This document shows positions 52,674-60,461 of a DNA stretch of 64,000 bases, in pieces (the stretch's first letter is position 1; every line of letters starts with the position of its first letter). Under the pieces are notes generated by a model. That model was not told the origin of the DNA. It did no database searches and was given only the letters and a program-made list of their open reading frames with translations. Source of the DNA: Lacihabitans sp. CCS-44 (GTDB lineage: Bacteria > Bacteroidota > Bacteroidia > Cytophagales > Spirosomataceae); the NCBI RefSeq assembly GCF_024343735.1, contig NZ_RJUE01000063.1:62001-126000 (forward strand). The letters run 5' to 3'. The translations under genes and the position numbers were made by a program.

Positions 52674-54158
52674 TTATCCAATTGCTGCTTTTAATAATTT
52701 TTCTTCTGTTGCTTCTTCAGCACTAAATTCACCGCTGATTTTTCCATCTGCCATAACCAGGATTCTGTCTGAAATGGCCAAAAGTTCTGGTATTTCTGAG
52801 GACGCCACTATGATGCTCAGACCTTCAGAAGCGAGTTTTTCTATCAATTTGTATATTTCATTCTTGGCATTTATATCAATTCCTCTCGTTGGCTCATCCA
52901 TTAAAAGTATTTTTGGTTCTGTGCTAAGCCACTTGGCCAGAACAACCTTTTGTTGGTTACCGCCACTTAAGTTTTGACACAAAGTGTGTATGGTAGGCGT
53001 TTTAATATTTAGTGATTTTACATAAAGTTCTGCCTCGGCATTCTCATTTTTAGGTCTAAGCAAATCAAATTCTGCCAGGGTGGTAAGGCTAATATTTTTT
53101 CCGATATCCATTTCCAGTACCAATCCTTCTGATTTTCTGTCTTCTGTTAAAAATGCAATACCTTTTTCTATGGCATTTTTAGGCGATTTAAGATTTAGAC
53201 TTGTCCCATCAATTTGAATTTCTCCAGAAATTTTATCAGAATTCAGGCCAAATAAGGATTCTAATAATTCGGTTCTTCCAGCACCCATGAGTCCAAATAC
53301 ACCTAAAATTTCCCCTTTTTTTAGGTTCAAATTTATGTTTTGAAGCCGATTCTTGTTTCTTCCGGAGTCAAGGAGGGAAAGGTTTCTTACAGACAATAAA
53401 ACATTTTGGTCAATTCTCTTTACTGCCTTGGTTTTCTTCAAAACTTCCCTTCCCACCATCATTTTGATGAGTTCTTGCTCCGAAATATCCTTTAACTCAC
53501 CAGAGCCGATGCTCACGCCATCTCGTAAAACTTCGTATCTGTCTGCTATTTTGAACAGCTCATCCATTTTGTGTGAGATATAAACTATAATTTTACCTTC
53601 ATTTCTGAGTGTATTGATTATCAAATGGAGTTTGTCAATTTCTTTGTCACTCAGGGCCGAAGTTGGTTCATCCATGAAAATGATGTTGGCATCAAAAAGT
53701 AGCGATTTCGCGATTTCAACCAACTGCTGTTCGCCTATTTTTAGATTCTTTATTTTGGTTTTGGGTGAATAATCTAAACCAACTTTTGACATTTGTTCGG
53801 TCGCCAATTTCTCCATTTTTTTGCTTTCCAAAACACCCCAGTCATTGGTTATTTCATTTCCAAGAAATAGGTTTTCTGTAATATTTAAATCAGCAATCAA
53901 GTTAAGTTCTTGATGAATAATTGCAATGCCAGCCTCTTGAGAATCGGTGATTTTTGAGAATTTTTTAGCTTCGCCACAGATTAATATTTCACCATCAAAG
54001 TCGATATAAACACCACTTAGAATTTTAAGCAGAGTCGATTTTCCAGCTCCATTTTCTCCCAAAATAGCTGTCACTTTTCCGGGTTGGAAACGCATACTTA
54101 CTCCATCCAAGGCTTTTACACCAGGGAATGATTTTGATATATTAATAGCTTCAAGCAT
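52674..54158 (-). CDS. Ribose-type ABC transporter ATPase (RbsA family, double ABC)
   Basis: Energy subunit of the CUT2 importer, 494 residues with two fused ABC domains. First half: Walker A LGENGAGKST (about 33-42), signature LKIGEQQLVEIAKSL, Walker B IIFMDEPTSAL. Second half: degenerate Walker A GLMGAGRTELLE, signature LSGGNQQKVVLAKWL, Walker B ILLMDEPTRGI, as usual for RbsA/XylG/MglA. Downstream lies the heptamer array and then the permease. The substrate is not deducible; pentoses or polyols are usual. Confidence 0.94.
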   Translation of the reverse strand: MLEAINISKSFPGVKALDGVSMRFQPGKVTAILGENGAGKSTLLKILSGVYIDFDGEILICGEAKKFSKITDSQEAGIAIIHQELNLIADLNITENLFLGNEITNDWGVLESKKMEKLATEQMSKVGLDYSPKTKIKNLKIGEQQLVEIAKSLLFDANIIFMDEPTSALSDKEIDKLHLIINTLRNEGKIIVYISHKMDELFKIADRYEVLRDGVSIGSGELKDISEQELIKMMVGREVLKKTKAVKRIDQNVLLSVRNLSLLDSGRNKNRLQNINLNLKKGEILGVFGLMGAGRTELLESLFGLNSDKISGEIQIDGTSLNLKSPKNAIEKGIAFLTEDRKSEGLVLEMDIGKNISLTTLAEFDLLRPKNENAEAELYVKSLNIKTPTIHTLCQNLSGGNQQKVVLAKWLSTEPKILLMDEPTRGIDINAKNEIYKLIEKLASEGLSIIVASSEIPELLAISDRILVMADGKISGEFSAEEATEEKLLKAAIG

Positions 54159-54214
54159 AATTATAGTGTTGAGCCATGAGTGATAGGTGTTGAGTTTTTG
54201 ACATTTGGATTTGT

Positions 54215-54820
54215 TTATTTTCTGATTGTTATTGGCGTGAATGTCAATTTCGACAAATCCGTATCTTTTTTACCAAGTTTAAAAGCAACTTTTGCACTTA
54301 TTTTATCTCCAGTTTTCAACTCGGCCGTTTCAATAGGGATTTTTTGCTCTCTAATGATTTCGTTTAGAGCTTCCGATAAGGCATTAAATTCCGATGTCTT
54401 TTTATAGTCTGTGAGTTTAACAAGTTTAGAAGCATCTCTTATAGCATTTCCAAAAATAAACATCAAATCAAGATGATATTGTATGCCATTTTTGCTTTTC
54501 ACCATAATTTCACTTTTGTCGATAGTTATAATTTCTCCTTCAATATTTGCCATAAAATAGGCCGAATTTCCTATTCCGAGCCTATTTCCATATTTTAAAA
54601 AAGCAGCTTCCCCATTTTGCGATAAAGCTATTTGTAAACTATCTAAGTCGATAGCGTTTATTTGCAAAATATCCATGTAAAGTTTGGTCGCAATAGGCTT
54701 GAAATCAATATTTTCGGTAGATTTTGAAGTCCGTAAACTTAGCTTTTCAAAATACACAGAATTATAAATTATCAGGCCAATAACCAAAAAAAAGACAGTT
54801 TTTATAAGAGTTTTTGTCAT
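54215..54820 (-). CDS. DUF2291 lipid- or membrane-anchored protein, ABC-transporter partner
   Basis: 201 residues from ATG 54820 (MTKTLIKTVFFLVIGLIIY), with one N-terminal membrane helix and a beta-rich extracytoplasmic domain (FLKYGNRLGIGNSAYFMANI, GEIITIDKSEIMVKSK, GNAIRDASKLV). DUF2291 proteins are regularly encoded with RbsABC-type importers; their biochemical role is not known. A longer frame up to 54883 adds 21 residues coming from the heptamer repeat and is unlikely. Lies 56 bases upstream of the ATPase gene. Confidence 0.8.
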   Translation of the reverse strand: MTKTLIKTVFFLVIGLIIYNSVYFEKLSLRTSKSTENIDFKPIATKLYMDILQINAIDLDSLQIALSQNGEAAFLKYGNRLGIGNSAYFMANIEGEIITIDKSEIMVKSKNGIQYHLDLMFIFGNAIRDASKLVKLTDYKKTSEFNALSEALNEIIREQKIPIETAELKTGDKISAKVAFKLGKKDTDLSKLTFTPITIRK

Positions 54821-54854
54821 ATTTCTTAATGATAAATTATGATTGATAAATTTT

Positions 54855-55277
54855 TCAGGATAAATAGTAGTAAGCACTTCCACAAATGCCCACTAAAATT
54901 GGAATTATTCTTTTGCCCATATTATTCTTTTTAGTTAAAATAGAACTCCTTAGCATTTTCATTATTTGGGTAGAATCGTCAAAAAGGGATTCGTATTCCG
55001 TTCGAGATATATAATCAGTCCTCATTAATATTTCAAGCCAATATTGAGTTTCACCAGTTTCTTTTTGTGCGATTCCCAATTTGTGAACAAAGTCCAAACC
55101 CGATTCGGCATTTTTAGCCTCGCGTACCATCGCTCCAGGGTTAGTTCCAGATCGCACTATTTGCTTACTTATTATAAATTCCTTTTTCTCCGAAATTAAA
55201 AATTTACTAAGGTTTATAATTCTTACTGCAAAGTCAATTGTTTTTTCTCCTAATGGGTCTTTTGTAATGGAGTTCAT
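54855..55277 (-). CDS. Four-helix-bundle protein (S23/IVP family), copy 1
   Basis: 140 residues of the TIGR02436-type family: VRIINLSKFLISEKKEFIIS, then SKQIVRSGTNPGAMVREAKN, DFVHKLGIAQKETGETQYWL, and a last helix. Relatives were first seen as open frames in 23S rRNA intervening sequences and are structurally like the Avd protein of diversity-generating retroelements; cellular function is unknown. Here the last 20 residues are extra and hydrophobic (IIPILVGICGSAYYYLS). It is inserted between the DUF2291 and substrate-binding-protein genes of one importer and is bordered on both sides by heptamer repeats. Confidence 0.88.
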   Translation of the reverse strand: MNSITKDPLGEKTIDFAVRIINLSKFLISEKKEFIISKQIVRSGTNPGAMVREAKNAESGLDFVHKLGIAQKETGETQYWLEILMRTDYISRTEYESLFDDSTQIMKMLRSSILTKKNNMGKRIIPILVGICGSAYYYLS

Positions 55278-55305
55278 TGTATTTGTGTTTTAGAAATTTA
55301 CTTCG

Positions 55306-55455
55306 TCATTCATATTTCATCATTCATATTTCATCATTCATATTTCATGATTGATATTTCATCATTCATATCTCATCATTCATATCTCATCGTTCAACAT
55401 TGATTTCATCATTCATATTTCATCATTCATATCTCATCGTTCAACATTGATTTCA
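55306..55455. repeat. Heptanucleotide tandem array upstream of the first S23-type gene
   Basis: Fourteen heptamers in phase (TCATTCA and TATTTCA/TATCTCA alternating, then TCGTTCA, ACATTGA), a five-base slip (TTTCA), six more heptamers repeating the same series, and TTTCA again up to the stop codon of the substrate-binding-protein gene. The second block duplicates the end of the first. Confidence 0.9.
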
Positions 55456-56358
55456 TTTTTGTATAATCAACTCAACTTCCACAGGTACTCTTTGAGCAAA
55501 ATCTCGCTTTCCTTTGAAAAACTCATCGGCGTTTTTGGCGGCTGTTTCGGCCATCACTTTTGGAAACTGCATGCCGGTTGCTACAATTTTGCCCTCTTTT
55601 ATTTTTTCTACCACTTCATCGGCACCATCAAACCCAAATACTTTTACTTTTTTGTCGAGGCCAGCCGACTGAAGAGCCTGATAGACACCCAAAGCCATGG
55701 CATCGTTTCCACAGAAAACGGCATTAATATTTGGGTGGGCTTGTAGCATACTTTCCAACACTTCCATGGCTTTGTTTCGGTCAAAGTCGGCACTTTGCTG
55801 AGCTACCATTTTCAGGTTCGGGAATTTATCTACTACCGAATGAAAACCCTTTGAACGAGCCCAAGTGTTATTGTCTCCCACCAAACCCAGTATTTCCACA
55901 TATTCACCTTTGGCTTTTAGCGACTTTGCAAATTCAATTCCTACCTCCACACATCCTGAGTAATTGTCTGACAATATTTGACTTGTAGCGGCAACATCGG
56001 AATTGACTTCTCTGTCCATACAAAAGACTGGTATGCCAGCTGTTTTTGCTTTAAGAATGTTAGAAATAGAGCCATCAGCATCTGTTGGATTGAATAAAAT
56101 GGCATCAAAACCTGAGGAAATGAGGTTCTCAAAATTGTCGGATTCTGTGGCTGGATTATTCTGTGAATCAAATATTTTTGCTTCATAACCCAGTTTTCTT
56201 GCGTTTTCTGCTGCCGATTCTGCCAAAACCACAAACCAAGGGTTGTTTAATGTTGAAATTACCACTGCCACTTTTGGTTTTTCTTGATCAGTTTTTGAGG
56301 AACAAGAAATAAAAAATAGAGTGATAAGTGATGAAAGATAAGTGATCAGTATTTTCAT
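55453..56358 (-). CDS. Ribose-type ABC transporter substrate-binding lipoprotein (RbsB family)
   Basis: Periplasmic sugar-binding protein, 301 residues. Lipoprotein signal peptide with lipobox FISC (Cys19); its coding bases 56319-56346 are four heptamers of the local repeat. Mature protein: VVISTLNNPWFVVLAESAAE, FDSQNNPATESDNFENLISS, GFDAILFNPTDADG, CMDREVNSDV, AVFCGNDAMALGVYQAL and VFGFDGADEVVEKIKEGKIV, all typical of Peripla_BP_4. Pentose or polyol ligand likely. Part of the importer with 51515-54158. Confidence 0.93.
   Translation of the reverse strand: MKILITYLSSLITLFFISCSSKTDQEKPKVAVVISTLNNPWFVVLAESAAENARKLGYEAKIFDSQNNPATESDNFENLISSGFDAILFNPTDADGSISNILKAKTAGIPVFCMDREVNSDVAATSQILSDNYSGCVEVGIEFAKSLKAKGEYVEILGLVGDNNTWARSKGFHSVVDKFPNLKMVAQQSADFDRNKAMEVLESMLQAHPNINAVFCGNDAMALGVYQALQSAGLDKKVKVFGFDGADEVVEKIKEGKIVATGMQFPKVMAETAAKNADEFFKGKRDFAQRVPVEVELIIQK
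56319..56346 (-). repeat. Heptamers encoding the signal peptide of the sugar-binding protein
   Basis: GAGTGAT, AAGTGAT, GAAAGAT, AAGTGAT in phase on the plus strand. They encode most of the hydrophobic core ITYLSSLITL of the signal peptide. Confidence 0.7.
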
Positions 56359-56362
56359 ATTA

Positions 56363-57760
56363 TTAAGGTAATATCGTTATGATTACACGTTGGTAACGAG
56401 TCAAATTTGGAATGCCATTATCACTTATTTCCAAGATAAAGTGCATGGTCTTGGCACTTGATACTTTCGGTGCATTAAAGGTAATTTCTTTATTATTAGG
56501 TCTTTGTAAAACAAATCTGCTGGCATTCATGCTGCCTACTTCATTGTAATATATCCATTTGTAGCTCAAAGTGTTTTGGTCGGGGTCGGTTCCACTACCC
56601 GATAAAGTAACTTTTTCGCCCGATTTTACAGTAAGTTCATTTTTATGATTGAGCGTAGCAATGGGTGGATGATTGGCTTCTTTGTAAGACTTGGCAACAC
56701 ACCAATCCATGCGAGCAAAGAAATCATTTTGAAAAGCAGACCTCCAACGCCAAATCGTAGCGTGATTGCTGGTATGATTACTTTTTGTGATTTCCGAATA
56801 AACCTCATCTTGGGTGTCTGTCCAGATTGGGCGAGTTTCTGGCTCATACATATATTTTTTGAATGGTGGAATATACAATTCGTAGCGTCCGCCCCAACTG
56901 CCATAGTTTGGATTTTCGGGGTCGTTTAGACCATTATTTATTAATCCTAAAAAAGATGGAGTATCACCTTCCATCAAGAAGGCAACCTTTGGGTATTTTT
57001 CGCCCAATGCTCCATGATTATTTTGGACGTGGATGCTTAATTGATGATTTTTTACAATAGAAGTATCAGCACCAATAAATCGCCCATGATAAATATCGCC
57101 CGAAATGCCCGACCATGTGGCATAATGGTATTGTCCACCGCCATTTTCTTCAAAACCTGGGCTTACGATATAGAACAAATCGGGGAAATTTTTGCGAATC
57201 CAAGGACCTGTATCGTCTTGGTCTGAAATCGTATAAACTCTTAGTTTTGATATAATTTCCTTTATTTTTAAATCTTTCTGCGTCTTTTTTAATTTAAAGA
57301 GTGCTTGTGCCAATACATTTGAACCACCCCATGCTTGTATATAAATTGGTCGAGAGTCGTTTTTAAGCATCGTTTGAAAAAGCCATTCCGAACCTTCGGA
57401 GTCTTTATCTTCACCCACGCCTTGCATACCAAATACAGGCAAGCCTTTTTTTATGATTGAATGAATATAAGCCTCAGTAGGAAAGCCTTTTTCATGAATT
57501 TCCAGATTATCTCTTACTTTTCCATAAGCCTCCGTGATGTCGTGCAAACGCCATTCGGCAGTTTTGGAGCGTTGCCAACAAGAAGTTGTAGCTACGATTC
57601 CTTCAATATCAAATTGATTGACATAAGTAAGAAACCTTACATACGACATCGCATCATCAGGCTCATTTTCAATATCTGTTAATACAAAAACTCTTGGTTT
57701 TTGGGCAAAAGATACTAGCGTGATGAGTGATAAGATATAAGTGATGAGTAGTTTTTTCAT
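56363..57760 (-). CDS. DUF1593 nucleoside-hydrolase-like exported protein
   Basis: 465 residues with a signal peptide (ITYILSLITLVSFA). Residues 20-270 are a nucleoside-hydrolase-like domain: VFVLTDIENEPDDAMSYVRF with the Asp cluster of inosine-uridine hydrolases, then GIVATTSCWQRS and IYIQAWGGSNVLAQALFKL. A C-terminal Ig/cadherin-like domain follows (SGEKVTLSGSGTDPDQNTLS). This is the DUF1593 (Sde182-type) architecture; relatives are secreted and probably cleave glycosides or nucleosides. Overlaps the transketolase start by four bases (ATGA). Two heptamer-derived segments encode the signal peptide. Confidence 0.85.
   Translation of the reverse strand: MKKLLITYILSLITLVSFAQKPRVFVLTDIENEPDDAMSYVRFLTYVNQFDIEGIVATTSCWQRSKTAEWRLHDITEAYGKVRDNLEIHEKGFPTEAYIHSIIKKGLPVFGMQGVGEDKDSEGSEWLFQTMLKNDSRPIYIQAWGGSNVLAQALFKLKKTQKDLKIKEIISKLRVYTISDQDDTGPWIRKNFPDLFYIVSPGFEENGGGQYHYATWSGISGDIYHGRFIGADTSIVKNHQLSIHVQNNHGALGEKYPKVAFLMEGDTPSFLGLINNGLNDPENPNYGSWGGRYELYIPPFKKYMYEPETRPIWTDTQDEVYSEITKSNHTSNHATIWRWRSAFQNDFFARMDWCVAKSYKEANHPPIATLNHKNELTVKSGEKVTLSGSGTDPDQNTLSYKWIYYNEVGSMNASRFVLQRPNNKEITFNAPKVSSAKTMHFILEISDNGIPNLTRYQRVIITILP
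57718..57745 (-). repeat. Heptamers encoding the signal peptide of the DUF1593 protein
   Basis: GCGTGAT, GAGTGAT, AAGATAT, AAGTGAT in phase on the plus strand, the same family as at 56319-56346. They encode LITYILSLIT. Confidence 0.7.
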
Positions 57761-58755
57761 TTTGCAATTAAATTTAGGGCAGTTATTGCTAATCCGTTTC
57801 TCGAAATTCCATAATGCTCAAAAATCTCGTTTTGAGAGCCAGAAACCGTATGGTCGTCAGGTAAACCTACGATTTTGAATTTATTTCGAAAACTATTTTG
57901 GAATAAAAACGAGGCCACCGCTTCACCTAAGCCACCATTTATTGAATGTTCCTCTACCGTGATTATCGGACTACCATTCTGGGCTAATTGTCCGATCAGT
58001 TCAGTATCTAATGGCTTTATGGTGTGCATGCTGACCACTGTACACTCAATACCATTTTCTTGGGATAATTTTTCTGCAGCCTCTAAAGCTGGTAAAACAC
58101 CTTCGCCTATGGCGATGAATGTGAGGGCTTGGCCATTACGGATAATTCTACCTTGGCCAATTTTATAATGATGAATACTTGAGCTTGTTTTTTCATTTAT
58201 CATTTTTAATTCATCACTCATCATTAAATTATCAGGCATGGTTTTCTTTCCAAAACGGATATATATCGGTTTTTCAAACGTGGAAGCTGCTTTTATAGCT
58301 TCTTGGGTTTCAAAATTATCTGCTGGGGCAATAATCGTGATATTGTTAATGGCTCTTAAAACGGCAAAATCGTGCAAGCTGTGGTGTGTACTTCCCAATG
58401 CTCCGTAGCTTACTCCAGCCGAAATTCCGATTAATTTCACGGAGTTGTCGGAATAACAAACATCATTTTTGATTTGCTCCAAACTTCTGGCTGTCAGAAA
58501 GCAAGCTGGAGATACTGCAAAGGTTTTCTTGCCCATACTTGCTAAACCTGCGGCTACGCCCACCAAATTTTGCTCAGCTATACCTATTTCTACTATTTGC
58601 TCAGGAAATCTTTGACCAAAAGCCACTAATTTGCCCGATCCACGAGAGTCGCTGGTGACAACATAGATATTTTTGTCATTTTCGGCCAATGATTGAAGTG
58701 TTTCTGAAAATATTTCAAGGTTAGCTTTTTCCATTTTTAATTTATTATTCATCAT
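57757..58755 (-). CDS. Transketolase C-terminal subunit (TktB half)
   Basis: 332-residue beta half of a split transketolase: pyrimidine domain (FSETLQSLAENDKNIYVVTS, EQIVEIGIAEQNLVGVAAGL with the catalytic Glu, SYGALGSTHHSLHDFAVLRA) and the C-terminal domain (VVSMHTIKPLDTELI, TVEEHSINGGLGEAVASFL). The thiamine-diphosphate-binding N-terminal subunit is not in the window. Split transketolases include apulose-4-phosphate transketolase of apiose catabolism. A repeat-derived peptide (MMSDELKMINEKTSSS) interrupts the chain at about residue 176-191. The first seven residues (MMNNKLK) are also repeat-derived, and MEKANLE may be the true start at 58734. Confidence 0.88.
   Translation of the reverse strand: MMNNKLKMEKANLEIFSETLQSLAENDKNIYVVTSDSRGSGKLVAFGQRFPEQIVEIGIAEQNLVGVAAGLASMGKKTFAVSPACFLTARSLEQIKNDVCYSDNSVKLIGISAGVSYGALGSTHHSLHDFAVLRAINNITIIAPADNFETQEAIKAASTFEKPIYIRFGKKTMPDNLMMSDELKMINEKTSSSIHHYKIGQGRIIRNGQALTFIAIGEGVLPALEAAEKLSQENGIECTVVSMHTIKPLDTELIGQLAQNGSPIITVEEHSINGGLGEAVASFLFQNSFRNKFKIVGLPDDHTVSGSQNEIFEHYGISRNGLAITALNLIAK
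58190..58232. repeat. Heptamers inside the transketolase-subunit gene
   Basis: Units ATCATTT, TTAATTC, ATCACTC, ATCATTA, AATTATC run in phase and encode DNLMMSDELKMINE. The frame is kept. Confidence 0.7.
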
Positions 58756-58758
58756 ATA

Positions 58759-59064
58759 TCAATAAGTAATTTCCATTTCTAAAAGTTTATAGCTTAGTGC
58801 TTTCCCATGTGTGTCCATCCGCAGTGAAGTAGTTACACCACCTCCCAATGCATCGTTACATACAAAAAGTAAGGACGAAATATTGGGCATTTCGTACCGA
58901 ACTACTTCCCCATGAATTATGCCTTCAAAATGTTTTTTTACACATTCTACCGTCACTTTTTGGCAAAGTATTTCATAATCATTTTCATTGTAAGGTATCA
59001 AGGACAGCATTGAAATGTTGCCTTTATCGCCTGCTCTGCTATGGGCTATGTTATATAGTTTCAT
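58759..59064 (-). CDS. AtuA-partner small protein
   Basis: 101 residues: MKLYNIAHSRAGDKGNISML at the start, then YEMPNISSLLFVCNDALGGG and the end LSYKLLEMEITY. This matches the small AtuA-like ferredoxin-fold domain that is fused to or encoded next to DUF1446/AtuA proteins. Its start overlaps the AtuA stop by four bases. The function is presumed joint with AtuA. Confidence 0.85.
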   Translation of the reverse strand: MKLYNIAHSRAGDKGNISMLSLIPYNENDYEILCQKVTVECVKKHFEGIIHGEVVRYEMPNISSLLFVCNDALGGGVTTSLRMDTHGKALSYKLLEMEITY

Positions 59065-60461
59065 GATTCAAATACTGAAATTTGAGGTAAAAATTTGCTC
59101 CTGTCTACCAAAACAGAAGTAATGCCTATTACTTCGTTTACATATTTGCGTACACCACCACCTCCAGCTGGGCCGTTGGTATAAAGTGCTTCTACTTCTT
59201 CACCGACTAGTGCTGCGTCCGCTTGGCTTTGTGTTTTTGCTGCAATCCGGAGTCGAACTTCTGAAATCGTGGCTTCGGCTTCGCTCGGCCACCTGTTATC
59301 AAAAGTAGAATTAACGCCAATATAATCTATTTTTATTTCTTCAAATTGAGCTTGCAAACGTTTTTCAATAATTTCACCAGCCAGTTTTGCTCTTTCAAAA
59401 GCGGCAGGGCCGGCATAAGAAATCTCACCTTCGCCCAACCAAAAAGCCTTATAACCTATACTTACTTTGTAAGTTTCGGGTTTAATTTTACCACCGCCGC
59501 CTGTTATTCTTATTTTATTTTTGTCAATTTCCTCTAATTTTACACTGGTGAAGTCTGTCACAACATCAGGCGTATAGTATTCACTTGGATTAATTACTTC
59601 ATACAGTAACTGCTCTTTGGCAGTTTGAAGATTGATTACCCCTCCTGTACCTTCTACTTTGCCAATAATAGCCGATCCATCATCAAAAACATCTGCAAAA
59701 GGATGCCCCATATTTTCCATATTTTCTACTGGTTTCATTATAGGGTCGGCAAAATATCCACCAGTGATATGTCCGCCGCATTCCATCAAATGACCGATCA
59801 CCGTTCCTTTCCCGAGCAAATCGTAATCGTCTGTTTTCCAACCAAATTCGTGAATCATCGGTGCCAAAAATAAGGAGGGGTCAGCTACTCTTCCTGTGAT
59901 AATTATTTGAGCATCAGCTTGAAGGGCTTCTAAAATGCCTTCCACGCCGAGATAAGCGTTCATTGAAATTAGGAGTTGAGAACGGTTCGCCGTGCGATTA
60001 GGAATTAGGAGTTTTTCATTGTTTAATTCATTTTTAATTAATTTCAACGCCTCATATTCTTCTCCGAAAATTTGAATATCATTAATTTCTAATTCCTCAT
60101 TTCTAATTCTCAACTCATCGCCACCCACCGCAGCAACTTTAATTTTCAAGCCTTGTTTTTGAGCAATTTCTTTGATTCTCTTTGCCCCTTCAATTGGATT
60201 TGCTGCTCCCATATTCGTGATTAAACGAATATTATTTTTTACCAAATGAGGCAAAAGTGTTTCGATTCTACGCTCCAGTAAAGGGTCATAGCCTTTACTG
60301 GGGTCAGCCATTTTTCTTTTTTGTGCCAAAGCTATTGTTCGTTCTGCAAGGCATTCTAAAACCAAATAATCTAGTTCGCCTTTTTCGGCTAGAATAACCG
60401 CAGGTTCTATTCTATCTCCAGAGAAACCAGCTCCGCAACCAATTCTTATTTTGTTTTTCAT
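59061..60461 (-). CDS. AtuA/DUF1446 family protein
   Basis: 466 residues from ATG 60461 (MKNKIRIGCGAGFSGDRIEP). Family motifs: LDYLVLECLAERTIALAQ, LVKNNIRLITNMGAANP, GRVADPSLFLAPMIHEFGW, LLGKGTVIGHLMECGGHITG, YFADPIMKP and YTNGPAGGGGV. AtuA was named for acyclic terpene (citronellol) breakdown, but many DUF1446 proteins sit in other acid or sugar pathways, as here with a CitMHS carrier. Residues about 115-170 contain repeat-derived peptides (DELRIRNEELEI and LLIPNRTANRSQLLIS). The start overlaps the CitMHS stop by four bases; a longer frame start at 60524 would overlap that gene further. Confidence 0.88.
   Translation of the reverse strand: MKNKIRIGCGAGFSGDRIEPAVILAEKGELDYLVLECLAERTIALAQKRKMADPSKGYDPLLERRIETLLPHLVKNNIRLITNMGAANPIEGAKRIKEIAQKQGLKIKVAAVGGDELRIRNEELEINDIQIFGEEYEALKLIKNELNNEKLLIPNRTANRSQLLISMNAYLGVEGILEALQADAQIIITGRVADPSLFLAPMIHEFGWKTDDYDLLGKGTVIGHLMECGGHITGGYFADPIMKPVENMENMGHPFADVFDDGSAIIGKVEGTGGVINLQTAKEQLLYEVINPSEYYTPDVVTDFTSVKLEEIDKNKIRITGGGGKIKPETYKVSIGYKAFWLGEGEISYAGPAAFERAKLAGEIIEKRLQAQFEEIKIDYIGVNSTFDNRWPSEAEATISEVRLRIAAKTQSQADAALVGEEVEALYTNGPAGGGGVRKYVNEVIGITSVLVDRSKFLPQISVFES
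59964..60120. repeat. Heptanucleotide inverted repeat pair inside the AtuA gene
   Basis: Left arm 59964-60015 (GAAATTA, GGAGTTG, a GC-rich core AACGGTTCGCCGTGCG, then ATTAGGAATTAGGAG) and right arm 60079-60120 (CTAATTC, CTCATTT, CTAATTC, TCAACTC) are inverted with respect to each other, sharing GAGTTGAGAA. The gene stays open through both. Confidence 0.75.

Noticed and set aside
52539-55455. CRISPR or direct-repeat origin in the ATTCA arrays
   Set aside because: Period is seven bases without spacers; no replication or cas genes nearby.
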